Origin: Candidatus Bathyarchaeota archaeon | GTDB taxonomy: Archaea; Thermoproteota; Bathyarchaeia; Bathyarchaeales; Bathycorpusculaceae | Assembly (NCBI GenBank): GCA_003601605.1 | Contig: PIXZ01000004.1 | Span: forward strand, 1 to 52,002 | DNA length: 52,002 bases | Reading direction: 5' to 3' | Part shown: positions 42,187 through 51,065 of the stretch, one piece after another | How the letters are laid out: each line of letters starts with the position of its first letter | How positions within the stretch are numbered: position 1 is the first letter of the stretch | Made by a program: the position numbers and the translations under genes | The notes under the pieces: model-generated | Told to the model about the DNA's origin: nothing | The model's input: the letters and a program-made list of their open reading frames with translations, nothing else | The model's database searches: none

Positions 42187-43437
42187 ATGTCTGAGCAAAA
42201 AACAAGCCTTTACGAAGAAGCGTTGAAAACGCTAAAAAAGGCGGCAGCTGTACTGAATTTGGAATCCGATGTTATAGAGGCCTTAAGCAGTCCAGAGCGA
42301 ATACTGATTGTTTCTATCCCTGTGAAGATGGATGATGGGAAAACGAAGGTTTTCACTGGCTATCGTGTGCAACATAATACTGCAAGGGGTCCAGCAAAAG
42401 GTGGCATTCGTTATCATCCTAGAGTATGTCTAGACGAAGTTAAATCCCTAGCATATTGGATGGCTATAAAAAATGCTGTTGTGGGCGTTCCTTATGGCGG
42501 TGGCAAAGGCGGAATTACATGTAACCCGAAGGAAATGTCACAGGGTGAACTTGAACGGCTAACAAGAGGCTATGCAGCTGCGATAGCGAAGTTCATTGGA
42601 CCGGACCAGGATGTTCCTGCGCCTGATGTGGGCACAAACGCTCAGATTATGGGATGGTTTGCTGATGAATACTACAAGATTGTCGGGAAAACTGTTCCTG
42701 GAGTGATAACCGCTAAACCCTTAAGCATAGGTGGTTCAAGAGGAAGAGGAACTGCTACTGGTCGTGGAGCATTCTTTGCTACACTGGAAGCTGCTAAAGC
42801 CTTCAACATACCCTTAAGAGGGGCACGCGTTTCCATACAAGGATACGGCAATGTGGCACGACCGATAGCTAGGTACCTTCATGAATTAGGCTGCAAAATC
42901 GTGGCAGTGAGCGATTCTACGGGTGGCGCATATAATCCGGAAGGTATGAACCCTATTGCGCTTGCAGAATTCAAAGATAAAACACGCACTGTGAAAGGTT
43001 TTCCTGGAAGCAAAGAACTGAGCGCTATTGACCCAATTACAGTGGACTGCGATATACTTATTCCAGCAGCCCTAGAAAATCAAATAACAAAAGAGAATGT
43101 TGACGGCGTTAAAGCAAAGCTTATAGTTGAAGAGGCCAACGGGCCAACAACCCCTGAAGCAGACAAAATACTGCACGAAAAAGGTGTCAAAATAGTTCCA
43201 GATGTTCTAGCTAATGCGGGAGGCGTCACGGTAAGCTATTTCGAATGGGTTCAAAACCGCATGGGATACTACTGGAGCGACGAAGAAGTTGACGAAAAAC
43301 TTAAACAAGCAATGACAAAAGCCTTCAAAGATGTCTACCAAACTGCACAGCAACACCAAATAGATATGCGAACAGCTGCATATGTTACAGCAGTTAAGAA
43401 AATTGTAGACGCGATGCGAGCTCTAGGCCGCATCTAA
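42187..43437 (+). CDS. gdhA: Glutamate dehydrogenase
   Basis: Interconverts glutamate with 2-oxoglutarate and ammonia using NAD or NADP. 416 residues, the typical hexameric archaeal form. RVQHNTARGPAKGGIRYHPR and GVPYGGGKGGITCNPKEM hold the catalytic lysines and glycine-rich substrate site; DVPAPDVGTNAQIMGWFADE follows; the Rossmann motif is RVSIQGYGNVARPIARYL; EEANGPTTPEAD and the C-terminal VDMRTAA-type segment complete it. Cofactor preference is not certain. The gene is single, with a strong ribosome-binding site; a decayed second copy lies upstream on the other strand. Confidence 0.95.
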   Translation: MSEQKTSLYEEALKTLKKAAAVLNLESDVIEALSSPERILIVSIPVKMDDGKTKVFTGYRVQHNTARGPAKGGIRYHPRVCLDEVKSLAYWMAIKNAVVGVPYGGGKGGITCNPKEMSQGELERLTRGYAAAIAKFIGPDQDVPAPDVGTNAQIMGWFADEYYKIVGKTVPGVITAKPLSIGGSRGRGTATGRGAFFATLEAAKAFNIPLRGARVSIQGYGNVARPIARYLHELGCKIVAVSDSTGGAYNPEGMNPIALAEFKDKTRTVKGFPGSKELSAIDPITVDCDILIPAALENQITKENVDGVKAKLIVEEANGPTTPEADKILHEKGVKIVPDVLANAGGVTVSYFEWVQNRMGYYWSDEEVDEKLKQAMTKAFKDVYQTAQQHQIDMRTAAYVTAVKKIVDAMRALGRI

Positions 43438-43562
43438 CTTCTTCTCTTTTTAACAACAAAAACCAAACTTTTACCTATTTAACAAGATGAGAAATAGTAA
43501 AATAACACAGTTAATTATTATAGTGCTTTCGCACAGCTAATAAAACAATAGAGGTTTTACTG

Positions 43563-44534
43563 TTGAGTTTTGAGATGTGGGCTGAAAAATACAGGCCAAA
43601 AAGCCTTGACGAAATGGTAAATCAGAAAGAGATAGTTGAACGTCTAAAAAACTTTGTTGAAACAAGAAACGTCCCCCACTGCATTTTCGCTGGTCCTCCA
43701 GGCACTGGAAAAACCACTGCAGCCCTTTGTTTAGCTAGAGACCTTTACGGAGATGGCTATCGAGAGTTTATTATGGAGTTGAACGCAAGCGATGAAAGAG
43801 GAATAAACGTGGTTAGGGAAACTGTAAAAACCTTTGCCAGAGTGCGGTCAGTTGGCGAAATTCCATTTAAAATAATGATTCTGGACGAAGCCGATAACAT
43901 GACTGCTGACGCCCAGCAGGCTTTAAGACGAACTATGGAGCGTTACACGGAAACCTGCCGTTTCATTCTCTGCGCAAACTATAGCGGAAAAATAATAGAA
44001 CCCATACAGTCTAGATGTGCACCTTTTCGATTTACGTTTCTTCCAAGAGAGGAACATGATAGGTATTTACAGTTTATAGCGGAAAAAGAGAATGTAACAC
44101 TTTTGAAGGAAGGTTTAGACGCAATTTTCGAAGTTTGCGGCGGAGACCTTAGAAAAGCCATAAACACGCTTCAGGCGGCATCATCATTCAACAAACCAAT
44201 AGACGCTAAAACTGTTTATTCCATTGCTGGACGGGCACACCCAGCTGACGTGCAAAAAATGATAGAAACAGCCATGAAAGGAGACTTTATAGAAGCACGA
44301 AAACAATTGCGCAATATGATTCAGAAATATGGAGTAGCGGGAAGCGACATAATAAGACAAATTCACACAGAAATCTTTAGGGCAGAAATCCCAGAACCTT
44401 GGAAGATAAAACTGGCTGATGCTATAGGCGAAATAGATTATAGACTTGTGCAAGGAGCCGACGAAGAAGTTCAGTTAAGCGCTTTACTAGCTAGACTTGT
44501 TGAAACTGGTTATGAGATGAGAATGGCAAGCTAG
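43563..44534 (+). CDS. rfcS: Replication factor C small subunit
   Basis: Clamp-loader AAA+ subunit that opens PCNA. 323 residues. WAEKYRPKSLDEMVNQKEIV at the N-terminus, FAGPPGTGKTTAALCLARDL (Walker A), IMILDEADNMTADAQQALRR (Walker B and sensor region) and CNYSGKIIEPIQSRCAPFRF (SRC motif) are all present. Start TTG 43563 or ATG 43575 (the latter is inside the conserved start). Followed 11 bases later by rfcL. Confidence 0.95.
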   Translation: MSFEMWAEKYRPKSLDEMVNQKEIVERLKNFVETRNVPHCIFAGPPGTGKTTAALCLARDLYGDGYREFIMELNASDERGINVVRETVKTFARVRSVGEIPFKIMILDEADNMTADAQQALRRTMERYTETCRFILCANYSGKIIEPIQSRCAPFRFTFLPREEHDRYLQFIAEKENVTLLKEGLDAIFEVCGGDLRKAINTLQAASSFNKPIDAKTVYSIAGRAHPADVQKMIETAMKGDFIEARKQLRNMIQKYGVAGSDIIRQIHTEIFRAEIPEPWKIKLADAIGEIDYRLVQGADEEVQLSALLARLVETGYEMRMAS

Positions 44535-44545
44535 GTGTAAAAGGC

Positions 44546-45799
44546 TTGTATGCCGCTTGGACCGTTAAGCATAAACCAAAATCTTTGAGCGAGGTTGTTG
44601 GAAACAAAGATGCAATTCAAAAACTCGTTAATTGGGTGAAATCTTGGGAAAGAGGCATACCTAAAAAAAGAGCAGTTTTCATTTACGGGCCTCCAGGCAT
44701 AGGAAAAACTGTTTCTGTGGAAGCTCTTGCCAACGATTATAAAATGGAGCTTGTAGAGAAAAATGCTAGTGACTATCGCACAGAAGACGCTGTAAAACGA
44801 TTCGCTGGTTTAGCTTCTCAATACGGGTCGCTTTTTGGTGGAAAGCGAATAGTTCTGCTTGATGAGTTGGACGGGTTAACGGGAACAGCGGATAGGGGTG
44901 GAGTGAGGGCTATAACAGAGGTTGTGAAAAATGCACAGTGCCCCATAGTTTTAATCGCTAATGATGCTTACAACCCAAGACTTTCCACGCTCCGCAACTA
45001 CTGCTTACTAATAGAGTTCAAAAAGCCTTCAGCAAGCGACGTTATGAAACATTTAAAACGTATATGTATACGCGAGGGCATCGAAGCTGAGGAAAAAGCT
45101 TTGAAGTTTATTGCTCAACGTTCCGAAGGTGATGTGCGTTCTGCTGTGAATGACCTTCAAGCTTTGGCGCAGGGCAGGAAAAGGTTGACTTACGAAGATG
45201 TTTCTTGGCTCGGCTATCGCGATAGACAAGAAAGTATTTTCAATGTTTTGCGGATGATAATTTACGGAAGAACATGCATAGGTGCGAAACGGGCTGTTGA
45301 CATGGCTGATGTGGATATGGATATGCTTTTTGAATGGATATACGAGAATGTTCCCGCCCATCTTAATGACCCGCATGATTTGGCAAAAGCAATGGACGCG
45401 CTTTCAATGGCTGACGTTTACCGCGGCAGAATCCGAGCGACTCAAGATTGGAGTTTCATACGCTATGTTATTGACTTTATGACTGCTGGAGTAGCCATGG
45501 CTAGACAAAACAGCAAAACAAGCGGTTGGATACCTTTCAAGTTTCCACAGCGCATCAAAATGCTTTCACGGTCCAAAGCTGAAAGAGGAATGCAGCTACG
45601 CATAGGGTTTAAAATTAAGCGTAAGTGTCACATTTCAGCCAATAGAGCCGCTAAAGAGGTTCTTCCCTATTTGCGAATTATTTTCAGAAATAATGTTGAA
45701 ATGGCTGCTGGGATTGCGAAGTGGCTTGAGTTGGATGAAGATATGATTGAGTATTTAGCTGGAAACAAGAAAAACGCTGAAGCTATTAAAGAAATGTAG
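44546..45799 (+). CDS. rfcL: Replication factor C large subunit
   Basis: Large clamp-loader subunit, 417 residues. TVKHKPKSLSEVVGNKDAIQ, FIYGPPGIGKTVSVEALAND (Walker A), VLLDELDGLTGTADRGGVRA (Walker B) and C-terminal helical collar. It ends in a shorter tail than many euryarchaeal RfcL proteins and I see no PIP box of the classical form at its end. TTG 44546 is preceded by AGGTGT. Confidence 0.93.
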   Translation: MYAAWTVKHKPKSLSEVVGNKDAIQKLVNWVKSWERGIPKKRAVFIYGPPGIGKTVSVEALANDYKMELVEKNASDYRTEDAVKRFAGLASQYGSLFGGKRIVLLDELDGLTGTADRGGVRAITEVVKNAQCPIVLIANDAYNPRLSTLRNYCLLIEFKKPSASDVMKHLKRICIREGIEAEEKALKFIAQRSEGDVRSAVNDLQALAQGRKRLTYEDVSWLGYRDRQESIFNVLRMIIYGRTCIGAKRAVDMADVDMDMLFEWIYENVPAHLNDPHDLAKAMDALSMADVYRGRIRATQDWSFIRYVIDFMTAGVAMARQNSKTSGWIPFKFPQRIKMLSRSKAERGMQLRIGFKIKRKCHISANRAAKEVLPYLRIIFRNNVEMAAGIAKWLELDEDMIEYLAGNKKNAEAIKEM

Positions 45800-45839
45800 A
45801 CTATGCTGGTGTGTACTGGCTTATTTTATGGGCACAATT

Positions 45840-46166
45840 TTAGTGAATTCTACTTCCTTCCGCTATGTCCTTTTCTGGTTGTAAACACACAACGTTTCCT
45901 TTTTCGTCTTCAGCTGCTAAAATCATACACTGGGACTCTACGCCCATGAACTTTCTTCGTTGAAGGTTAAGGATAAACGCGTATTTTTTCCCTACTAAGT
46001 CTTCTGGCTTGTACCATTGCAGAAGACCAGCCACTGCTTGTCTCTTTTCCGTTCCGAAATCTACAATCATTCTTATAAGGTTTCGAGAGCCGGGTATCTG
46101 GTTTGCTTCTAGAATTTTTCCAACACGTAAATCAAGCTTTTGGAACTCTTCAAATGAAATTTCCAT
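45840..46166 (-). CDS. tRNA-binding-domain protein (MetRS beta/Trbp111 type)
   Basis: 108 residues forming one OB-fold tRNA-binding domain: FQKLDLRVGKILEANQIPGS, NLIRMIVDFGTEKRQAVAGL, GKKYAFILNLQRRKFMGVES, QCMILAAEDEKGN. It resembles the C-terminal appendage of methionyl-tRNA synthetase or free Trbp111, which hold structured RNA nonspecifically. In archaea it is often a separate subunit of MetRS. It ends the translin-EndoV-HD group. Confidence 0.88.
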   Translation of the reverse strand: MEISFEEFQKLDLRVGKILEANQIPGSRNLIRMIVDFGTEKRQAVAGLLQWYKPEDLVGKKYAFILNLQRRKFMGVESQCMILAAEDEKGNVVCLQPEKDIAEGSRIH

Positions 46167-46205
46167 TTTCGCACCGCACCTTTTACTTTCGAAACAACAA
46201 TGATA

Positions 46206-46922
46206 TTAACTTTTACGTGTTTTTCTTCGCTTTTTTATTTTTTCAACGGTTTTCTCCACACCTTTCCAGCCTTCGACAGCCTTCGAATGAACTATTTCGA
46301 AAGCCTCCTTCGAAGTAAGCATGGGCAATTCTTCGCCAACAGCCTTTCTTGTAAGGTACGCTGCCGCGTTTAAGACTTCTCCGTTTAGCCGTGAATCCGC
46401 TAGATCAGCTAGATGACAAATTAAAGCCTCAACAGTGTGCGGTCTAATAGGCCCGTAGTCTCCGTGATGAGCAGCCACCACATGAACAACTTCCAGAGGG
46501 AAGCCTCTTCGAACAAGTTCTGAAATCACAAGGGACAAGTGGTCCATATAGTCTGCAAGATGGGTGGAACTGTAGCTTCCATTTTCGTTTATCGTGTAGG
46601 TGGCTGGTTTGAAAATGTCATGCAATAAAACGCCAGCCAGAACAAAATCGCGGTTGACTTTTCCATGATAGACTTTTTCCACAGAATCGCACATTGTTAA
46701 GGCGATATTTGCTGTTGAAACAACATGTTCTATATAACCTCCGGGATAACAGTGATGGTGAGATAGCCCCGCCGGCGAGACATCTAAGGGTAGGCCAGAA
46801 TATGTTTTTCCGTTTGCCTCAAAAGTCGGGTTCTCCAGCAAATCAACCACTTTTTTTCTTAACTTTCTATCGCGAATCTTTTCTACTAATTTTTTAATTT
46901 TCGGGTGCAAGCGTGTTCTCAC
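46206..46922 (-). CDS. HD-domain phosphohydrolase
   Basis: 238 residues. HHHCYPGGYIEHVVSTANIA, VLLHDIFKPATYTI (the HD pair), HLADYMDHLSLVISELVRRG, HVVAAHHGDYGPI and EALICHLADLADSRL follow the HD hydrolase pattern of RNA or nucleotide phosphodiesterases (YhaM-like). The substrate is unknown. Start ATG 46922 overlaps the end of the endonuclease V gene by 29 bases, so the two are cotranscribed. Confidence 0.82.
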   Translation of the reverse strand: MRTRLHPKIKKLVEKIRDRKLRKKVVDLLENPTFEANGKTYSGLPLDVSPAGLSHHHCYPGGYIEHVVSTANIALTMCDSVEKVYHGKVNRDFVLAGVLLHDIFKPATYTINENGSYSSTHLADYMDHLSLVISELVRRGFPLEVVHVVAAHHGDYGPIRPHTVEALICHLADLADSRLNGEVLNAAAYLTRKAVGEELPMLTSKEAFEIVHSKAVEGWKGVEKTVEKIKKRRKTRKS

Positions 46923-47646
46923 TGGTTATTCTGTTAGTACCGAAGCCAATATTGATTTTTTGTTTCATATTGTTTGCTATTTCATGAGCTTTTAAAATTG
47001 GTTCTGGAATTCGGCTTGAACGTGTACAATGCTTAACGATTTTTATGGCAGTTCCCAAAGAAACCATGTGCCCCACACTAACGTAAACAGGCTTTTGCCC
47101 CTTCTTTGTAACAACTTCAGCCCCTATAACTTCACCTTTATACCTCAAAAAACCAAAATCATCTCTGTTCCCTGCTTTGTCAACTTCACCAACCAATATG
47201 CTTTTCGCAACCCCTATTGTAGGCTTTCTCATAACAAGACCCAAATGGCTGGCAAATCCGCATCTATATGGATGAGCAAAACCGTGACCGTCAACAAGGA
47301 AAACATCTGGCTGACTTCTAAGTTTTCTAATGCACGAAACGCTTGGAGCAACTTCTCGGAAAGAAAGCAAAGTAGGAATGTAGGGAAAACGAGTTTTGCA
47401 GATGGTTGTTTGCGACTCTATAAGCTTTAGAGAATCGTAATCTAGAACGGCAACTGCGCCTATGGATAGGTTTTTGGTGTAAGCAACATCAACTCCAGCC
47501 ACTAAATCAAGTTTTTTAGGTAACAAGTCTTCAAAGATGATGCTTTTGGACATGCGAAGCTGCGTTTTATGTGCCTTTTCCCGTGAAAAAGCAGATTTTA
47601 CATAATCCTTCATGATATTCTGCTCGATAAAAACTGAAAAGTTCAC
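46894..47646 (-). CDS. nfi: Endonuclease V
   Basis: Cuts DNA or RNA one phosphodiester 3' to inosine. 250 residues. DLVAGVDVAYTKN (first Asp pair), RFPYIPTLLSFREVAPS (catalytic Glu and base-recognition loop), VFLVDGHGFAHPYRCG (second Asp) and KPTIGVAKSILVGE are all present, so it should be active. The C-terminus HCTRSSRIPEPILKAHEIAN is typical. The start is GTG 47646 (GTGA overlap with translin) or ATG 47613. In archaea the substrate may be RNA inosine. Confidence 0.93.
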   Translation of the reverse strand: MNFSVFIEQNIMKDYVKSAFSREKAHKTQLRMSKSIIFEDLLPKKLDLVAGVDVAYTKNLSIGAVAVLDYDSLKLIESQTTICKTRFPYIPTLLSFREVAPSVSCIRKLRSQPDVFLVDGHGFAHPYRCGFASHLGLVMRKPTIGVAKSILVGEVDKAGNRDDFGFLRYKGEVIGAEVVTKKGQKPVYVSVGHMVSLGTAIKIVKHCTRSSRIPEPILKAHEIANNMKQKINIGFGTNRITSENTLAPEN

Positions 47647-48278
47647 TTTTTTCTATGTTTACTTTCAAATTTTTTCAAATAGTTTTCTAACGCTGCTCTG
47701 CGTACTTCTTGGGTTACATCCCCTCTTGTTTGCTCAATAATTCTTCTCGCTATGTCACATTTTCTTCTTAAACCTGGAACAAGCATGTAAGCTTCCTCCA
47801 TACCCATAAGTTCTGTGTAAATCTCATCCATAATCCTTAAACACTCTTCGCCTTTTTCGACCTTTCCCTCGCGGAGAGCATCTAAAGCCATACGCCTATA
47901 TTCGCCTATAACATCGGACAATCCGAGCACATAATCCACTGAGGGAACGTCGATTTCTTCTGGCGTTACAAACGCTGTCTTTTCAACTAGATTAATGAGA
48001 ATGTTTGCTTCAGAAAATTCTTGGAGAGCTGCACTAAACAAGCCGCTGTAAACAATATCTGGATACTTGTTTGATGTTTCACCGAGTTCTGAAATGATTT
48101 TTCTGGCTTCTTCAATAAGTTTTGCCGCTTTTCTCATCTTTTTTTGATGAATGAGAAGTATGGCTTGTTTTGAAAGACTTGTCGCCTTCCGCATGTCTTT
48201 TTGAGCCTTCTCTCGCACTTTCTCTTTCTCTTTTAACTCTCCCTTAATTTCTCTTAAGATAGTCTTTAATGCTGGCAT
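47643..48278 (-). CDS. Translin-family protein
   Basis: 211 residues, wholly helical, of the translin/TRAX fold. MRKATSLSKQAILLIHQKKM, PDIVYSGLFSAALQEFSEAN, DYVLGLSDVIGEYRRMALDA and CDIARRIIEQTRGDVT follow the family. Acidic residues in ALQEFSEAN and GLSDVIGEYRR are candidate metal ligands for RNase activity, as reported for archaeal translins. It opens the operon with endonuclease V, HD hydrolase and the tRNA-binding protein. Confidence 0.88.
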   Translation of the reverse strand: MPALKTILREIKGELKEKEKVREKAQKDMRKATSLSKQAILLIHQKKMRKAAKLIEEARKIISELGETSNKYPDIVYSGLFSAALQEFSEANILINLVEKTAFVTPEEIDVPSVDYVLGLSDVIGEYRRMALDALREGKVEKGEECLRIMDEIYTELMGMEEAYMLVPGLRRKCDIARRIIEQTRGDVTQEVRRAALENYLKKFESKHRKK

Positions 48279-48390
48279 AAGTTTAGCACCTCTTTTAGAT
48301 TAAGAAAGAAAGATGATAAGTATTTTGTTGAATTTTAATGCTCACATCTCAAAAATGAGGAAGTATTGAACGGTTATTGTTTAGGTGTGG

Positions 48391-48594
48391 TTATTCAGAT
48401 TGTTGGGGCTCTTTCCATTTCTCTATTATCAGTTTGTGGTCTCCAAGCTTGAAACTGACTTTCACAAATATGGAGTCTGATCCTTTAAAGGGGAACATGC
48501 TGTCTTCTGCGAGGTCTTTGGGTAGATAGATCAGGAATTTGCCGTCTTTTCTTCTGAACAAACGCCCTCGTCCTTCGCTTACCATATGTATCAT
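48391..48594 (-). CDS. Small beta-rich protein, AbrB-like in outline
   Basis: 67 residues with no recognised family. GRLFRRKDGKFLIYLPKDLA and VKVSFKLGDHKLIIEKW alternate strands with a short helix, broadly like swapped-hairpin AbrB/SpoVT proteins, but the match is weak. Start ATG 48594 or ATG 48585. About 110-130 bases of non-coding DNA lie on each side. Could be a small transcription factor. Confidence 0.55.
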   Translation of the reverse strand: MIHMVSEGRGRLFRRKDGKFLIYLPKDLAEDSMFPFKGSDSIFVKVSFKLGDHKLIIEKWKEPQQSE

Positions 48595-48728
48595 CCTCCA
48601 ATTGAATTATTGGTTCAAGATTCAAGGGAATAGCCGATTTATTATATAAAGTTTATTCTAATTTGATTCATAAAACAGTTTTTAGTCATATAATTTTGAG
48701 AAAATTTCGAATCAACTACAATAAATAT

Positions 48729-49715
48729 CTAGCTATTTCCAAACTTTATGGCTTTTTCAAGCTTACTTAGCAAAACAACTCTGCTGTCCTCTGACTCATT
48801 AATAATATTATAGTCTATTTCCTCTGATAATTTTGCGGCAAATTCGCGTATTTCCGTGTAAGACGGCATGTTATCATAGCTCAAACGAAGCCGAGAAAAT
48901 CCAACATGCATGTAAGCCTTAGGTTCAACATACGTTGGATTAGCTTTTTCAATAAGTTTAGCATATTCCTCTACGTTTTCCATATTTAATCCCCGCACAA
49001 GAGTAATTCTGATAACAGTTGGGCATTTAAAACTGGGCAGAAGACTCAATGTTTCATTCAGCCTTTCCCAAGCCTTCGGAATTTGTGGACGGCAAACCCG
49101 TTTGTATGTGCTTTCGTTAGGGGCGCAAACGGAAATGTAGAGCTGCGTTGGTTCTTCGCTTAGTTTTGCTAAAACTTCGGGCATGGTACCGTTGGAAACG
49201 AGAAACGTTGTAAATCCTCTTCTGTGAAAAGCCTGAATTAACTCTCCTATATGTTCATAAAGTGTTGGCTCCCCTGTCAAGCTTATAGCTGCGTGCTTAG
49301 GCGTTAATGCTTCTCGAAGTTTCTGCTGGTTAGTTTTAGGATTACCTTTGTATCCGCTTAAAATTGCAAGTTGTGCCTTAATGCTTCCTTCCACAATTTC
49401 CTCAGGTGGGTCCCATTTAGGAAATTTCATTTCGTTCCATTTGATTTGTAGGTCGCCGCTTTGGGCTCTCCAGCAAAATAGGCATCTTTGGGTGCAGTAG
49501 AATGTTGCGGGTGTCATTTGTATGCATTGATGCGTCTTTATTCCGTAGAACTTCTGTTTATAGCATGGTCTGTTGTGGATTAGAGTTTCGTAGAGCCATC
49601 TGCACCTTTTTACGCTCGAGTGTTTGCCAACAAAGTGATATTTCTGTTTTTTCATAGTTTCTATGAGCGATTGTGGAATGGTGTTTTCCAAGGTTTTCAC
49701 TTTCGCTTTTCTCAT
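48729..49715 (-). CDS. taw1: tRNA-Phe 4-demethylwyosine synthase (Taw1/TYW1)
   Basis: Radical SAM enzyme that makes the tricyclic wyosine base at position 37 of tRNA-Phe. About 328 residues. KYHFVGKHSSVKRCRWLYET and RPCYKQKFYGIKTHQCIQMT give the extra Fe-S cluster cysteines; FYCTQRCLFCWRAQSG is the CX3CX2C radical SAM motif; AISLTGEPTLY and LVSNGTMPEVL follow. ATG 49715 is the first ATG; TTG 49760, overlapping glyA, is possible and would add 15 residues of no clear homology. Confidence 0.93.
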   Translation of the reverse strand: MRKAKVKTLENTIPQSLIETMKKQKYHFVGKHSSVKRCRWLYETLIHNRPCYKQKFYGIKTHQCIQMTPATFYCTQRCLFCWRAQSGDLQIKWNEMKFPKWDPPEEIVEGSIKAQLAILSGYKGNPKTNQQKLREALTPKHAAISLTGEPTLYEHIGELIQAFHRRGFTTFLVSNGTMPEVLAKLSEEPTQLYISVCAPNESTYKRVCRPQIPKAWERLNETLSLLPSFKCPTVIRITLVRGLNMENVEEYAKLIEKANPTYVEPKAYMHVGFSRLRLSYDNMPSYTEIREFAAKLSEEIDYNIINESEDSRVVLLSKLEKAIKFGNS

Positions 49716-49749
49716 AAAGTATTGAACAAAAACGGCTAAATAAACACGT

Positions 49750-50931
49750 TCACTTGTCAAAACAATATTTTACATTTTGAAATTCACTGCAAAGTTTCGC
49801 TACTTCTGCTTTAATCTTTTCTGAATCCTCTCTATCAAAAATAACCCTCTTCAACAACTCAGCTATTTTCAACATTTCACTTTCTCTCATTCCCCGCCTC
49901 GTAACTTCGCAAGTGCCGATTCTGACAGCACAATCAACAATAATGTTTGCTTCTTGAAGTTTTTCCGCTATTTTTCTTCCCTTTTCATAACCTCCATAGT
50001 TTAAGATAACCTGATGGGAACGAGTAAAACCCAGATGTGGACATACTGCTGGAAAGCCATACTCATGCAAAGCTTTTGCTAGCGTCTGCGCATTGCGAAT
50101 TACCTGTTGTGCATAACTTCTGCCAAATTCTTTCATTTCAGCCAATGCCAGAGTTAAGGCTGCTATACGGTTCCAATGGGCATTGTCAACAAAAGCTGGA
50201 TAAACTTTCGACTTAAGCAGTTCGCCATGTTCTTTATCTGCCAAAATTATGCCTCCTTGAGGTCCGAAAAAAGTTTTATGCGTGGAACCCAAAAGTACAT
50301 GAGCACCTTCCCTCAAAGGGTCTTGAAACTGTTCTCCAGCAATTAACCCTAAAACATGTGAACCATCAAACCCTACGCAAGCACCATACTCTTTGGCGAT
50401 TTTTGCCAATTCTTTAACTGGATGTGGAAAAGTAATTAGACTAGCACCGAAAACCACAACTTTAGGTTTCACACGCCTAATGGTTTCTTCTGCCTCTTCA
50501 ACGATTATGTTCATATCATTTTTGGAAAAGGGAAATGCCACAGCCTTAAGCCCTAACAATCCCGCTAAACCTTCATTCCACATTCCAGGATATCCACCGT
50601 CTTCAGGAGAAACGCACATAAACGTATCTCTGGGCTTTGAAAAATTTGCTAGAAAAATTAAATCTGCAATGTGTCCCGAAAGCGGACGCAAATCAGCAGT
50701 ATCTGCTTTGAACATTTCTTTGGCGATTTTTTCGCCGTATTCTTCAATTTCGTCGATGAATCTTGTTCCCATGTAGAAGCGGTCGCGGGCAGTGTAGCGG
50801 TGTCCAAGCTCTGAAGATAGAAGTCGTCTAACAGAGGGGCTCATAACGTTTTCCGAAGGTATAAGATTCAAACATTTTTTCCCGCGCCACTCCTCATGCT
50901 TGTCTACCAGGCTTAAAATTTCGTCTATCAC
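49750..50931 (-). CDS. glyA: Serine hydroxymethyltransferase
   Basis: PLP enzyme interconverting serine and glycine with a pterin carrier. 393 residues. CLNLIPSENVMSPSVRRLLS, GHRYTARDRFYMGTRFIDEI, ADLRPLSGHIADLIFLANFS, GFDGSHVLGLIAG, and the PLP lysine in LLGSTHKTFFGPQGGII. Its C-terminus has RIGTCEVTRRGM as in the family. Archaeal forms use tetrahydromethanopterin or similar. The start ATG 50931 is the likely one. Its stop lies 34 bases from the Taw1 ATG. Confidence 0.92.
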   Translation of the reverse strand: MIDEILSLVDKHEEWRGKKCLNLIPSENVMSPSVRRLLSSELGHRYTARDRFYMGTRFIDEIEEYGEKIAKEMFKADTADLRPLSGHIADLIFLANFSKPRDTFMCVSPEDGGYPGMWNEGLAGLLGLKAVAFPFSKNDMNIIVEEAEETIRRVKPKVVVFGASLITFPHPVKELAKIAKEYGACVGFDGSHVLGLIAGEQFQDPLREGAHVLLGSTHKTFFGPQGGIILADKEHGELLKSKVYPAFVDNAHWNRIAALTLALAEMKEFGRSYAQQVIRNAQTLAKALHEYGFPAVCPHLGFTRSHQVILNYGGYEKGRKIAEKLQEANIIVDCAVRIGTCEVTRRGMRESEMLKIAELLKRVIFDREDSEKIKAEVAKLCSEFQNVKYCFDK

Positions 50932-51065
50932 GTTTTATTCCTCAAATTTAAGATAAACGCTTGTGTAAAGACCTTTTATCTTTTATGTTAAAAAGGTAAA
51001 GTTTAAAATGTTCATAGTAGTAGAGTGTTTACAATCTTTACGGAATAGCTTAGAAGGGAAAAGAT

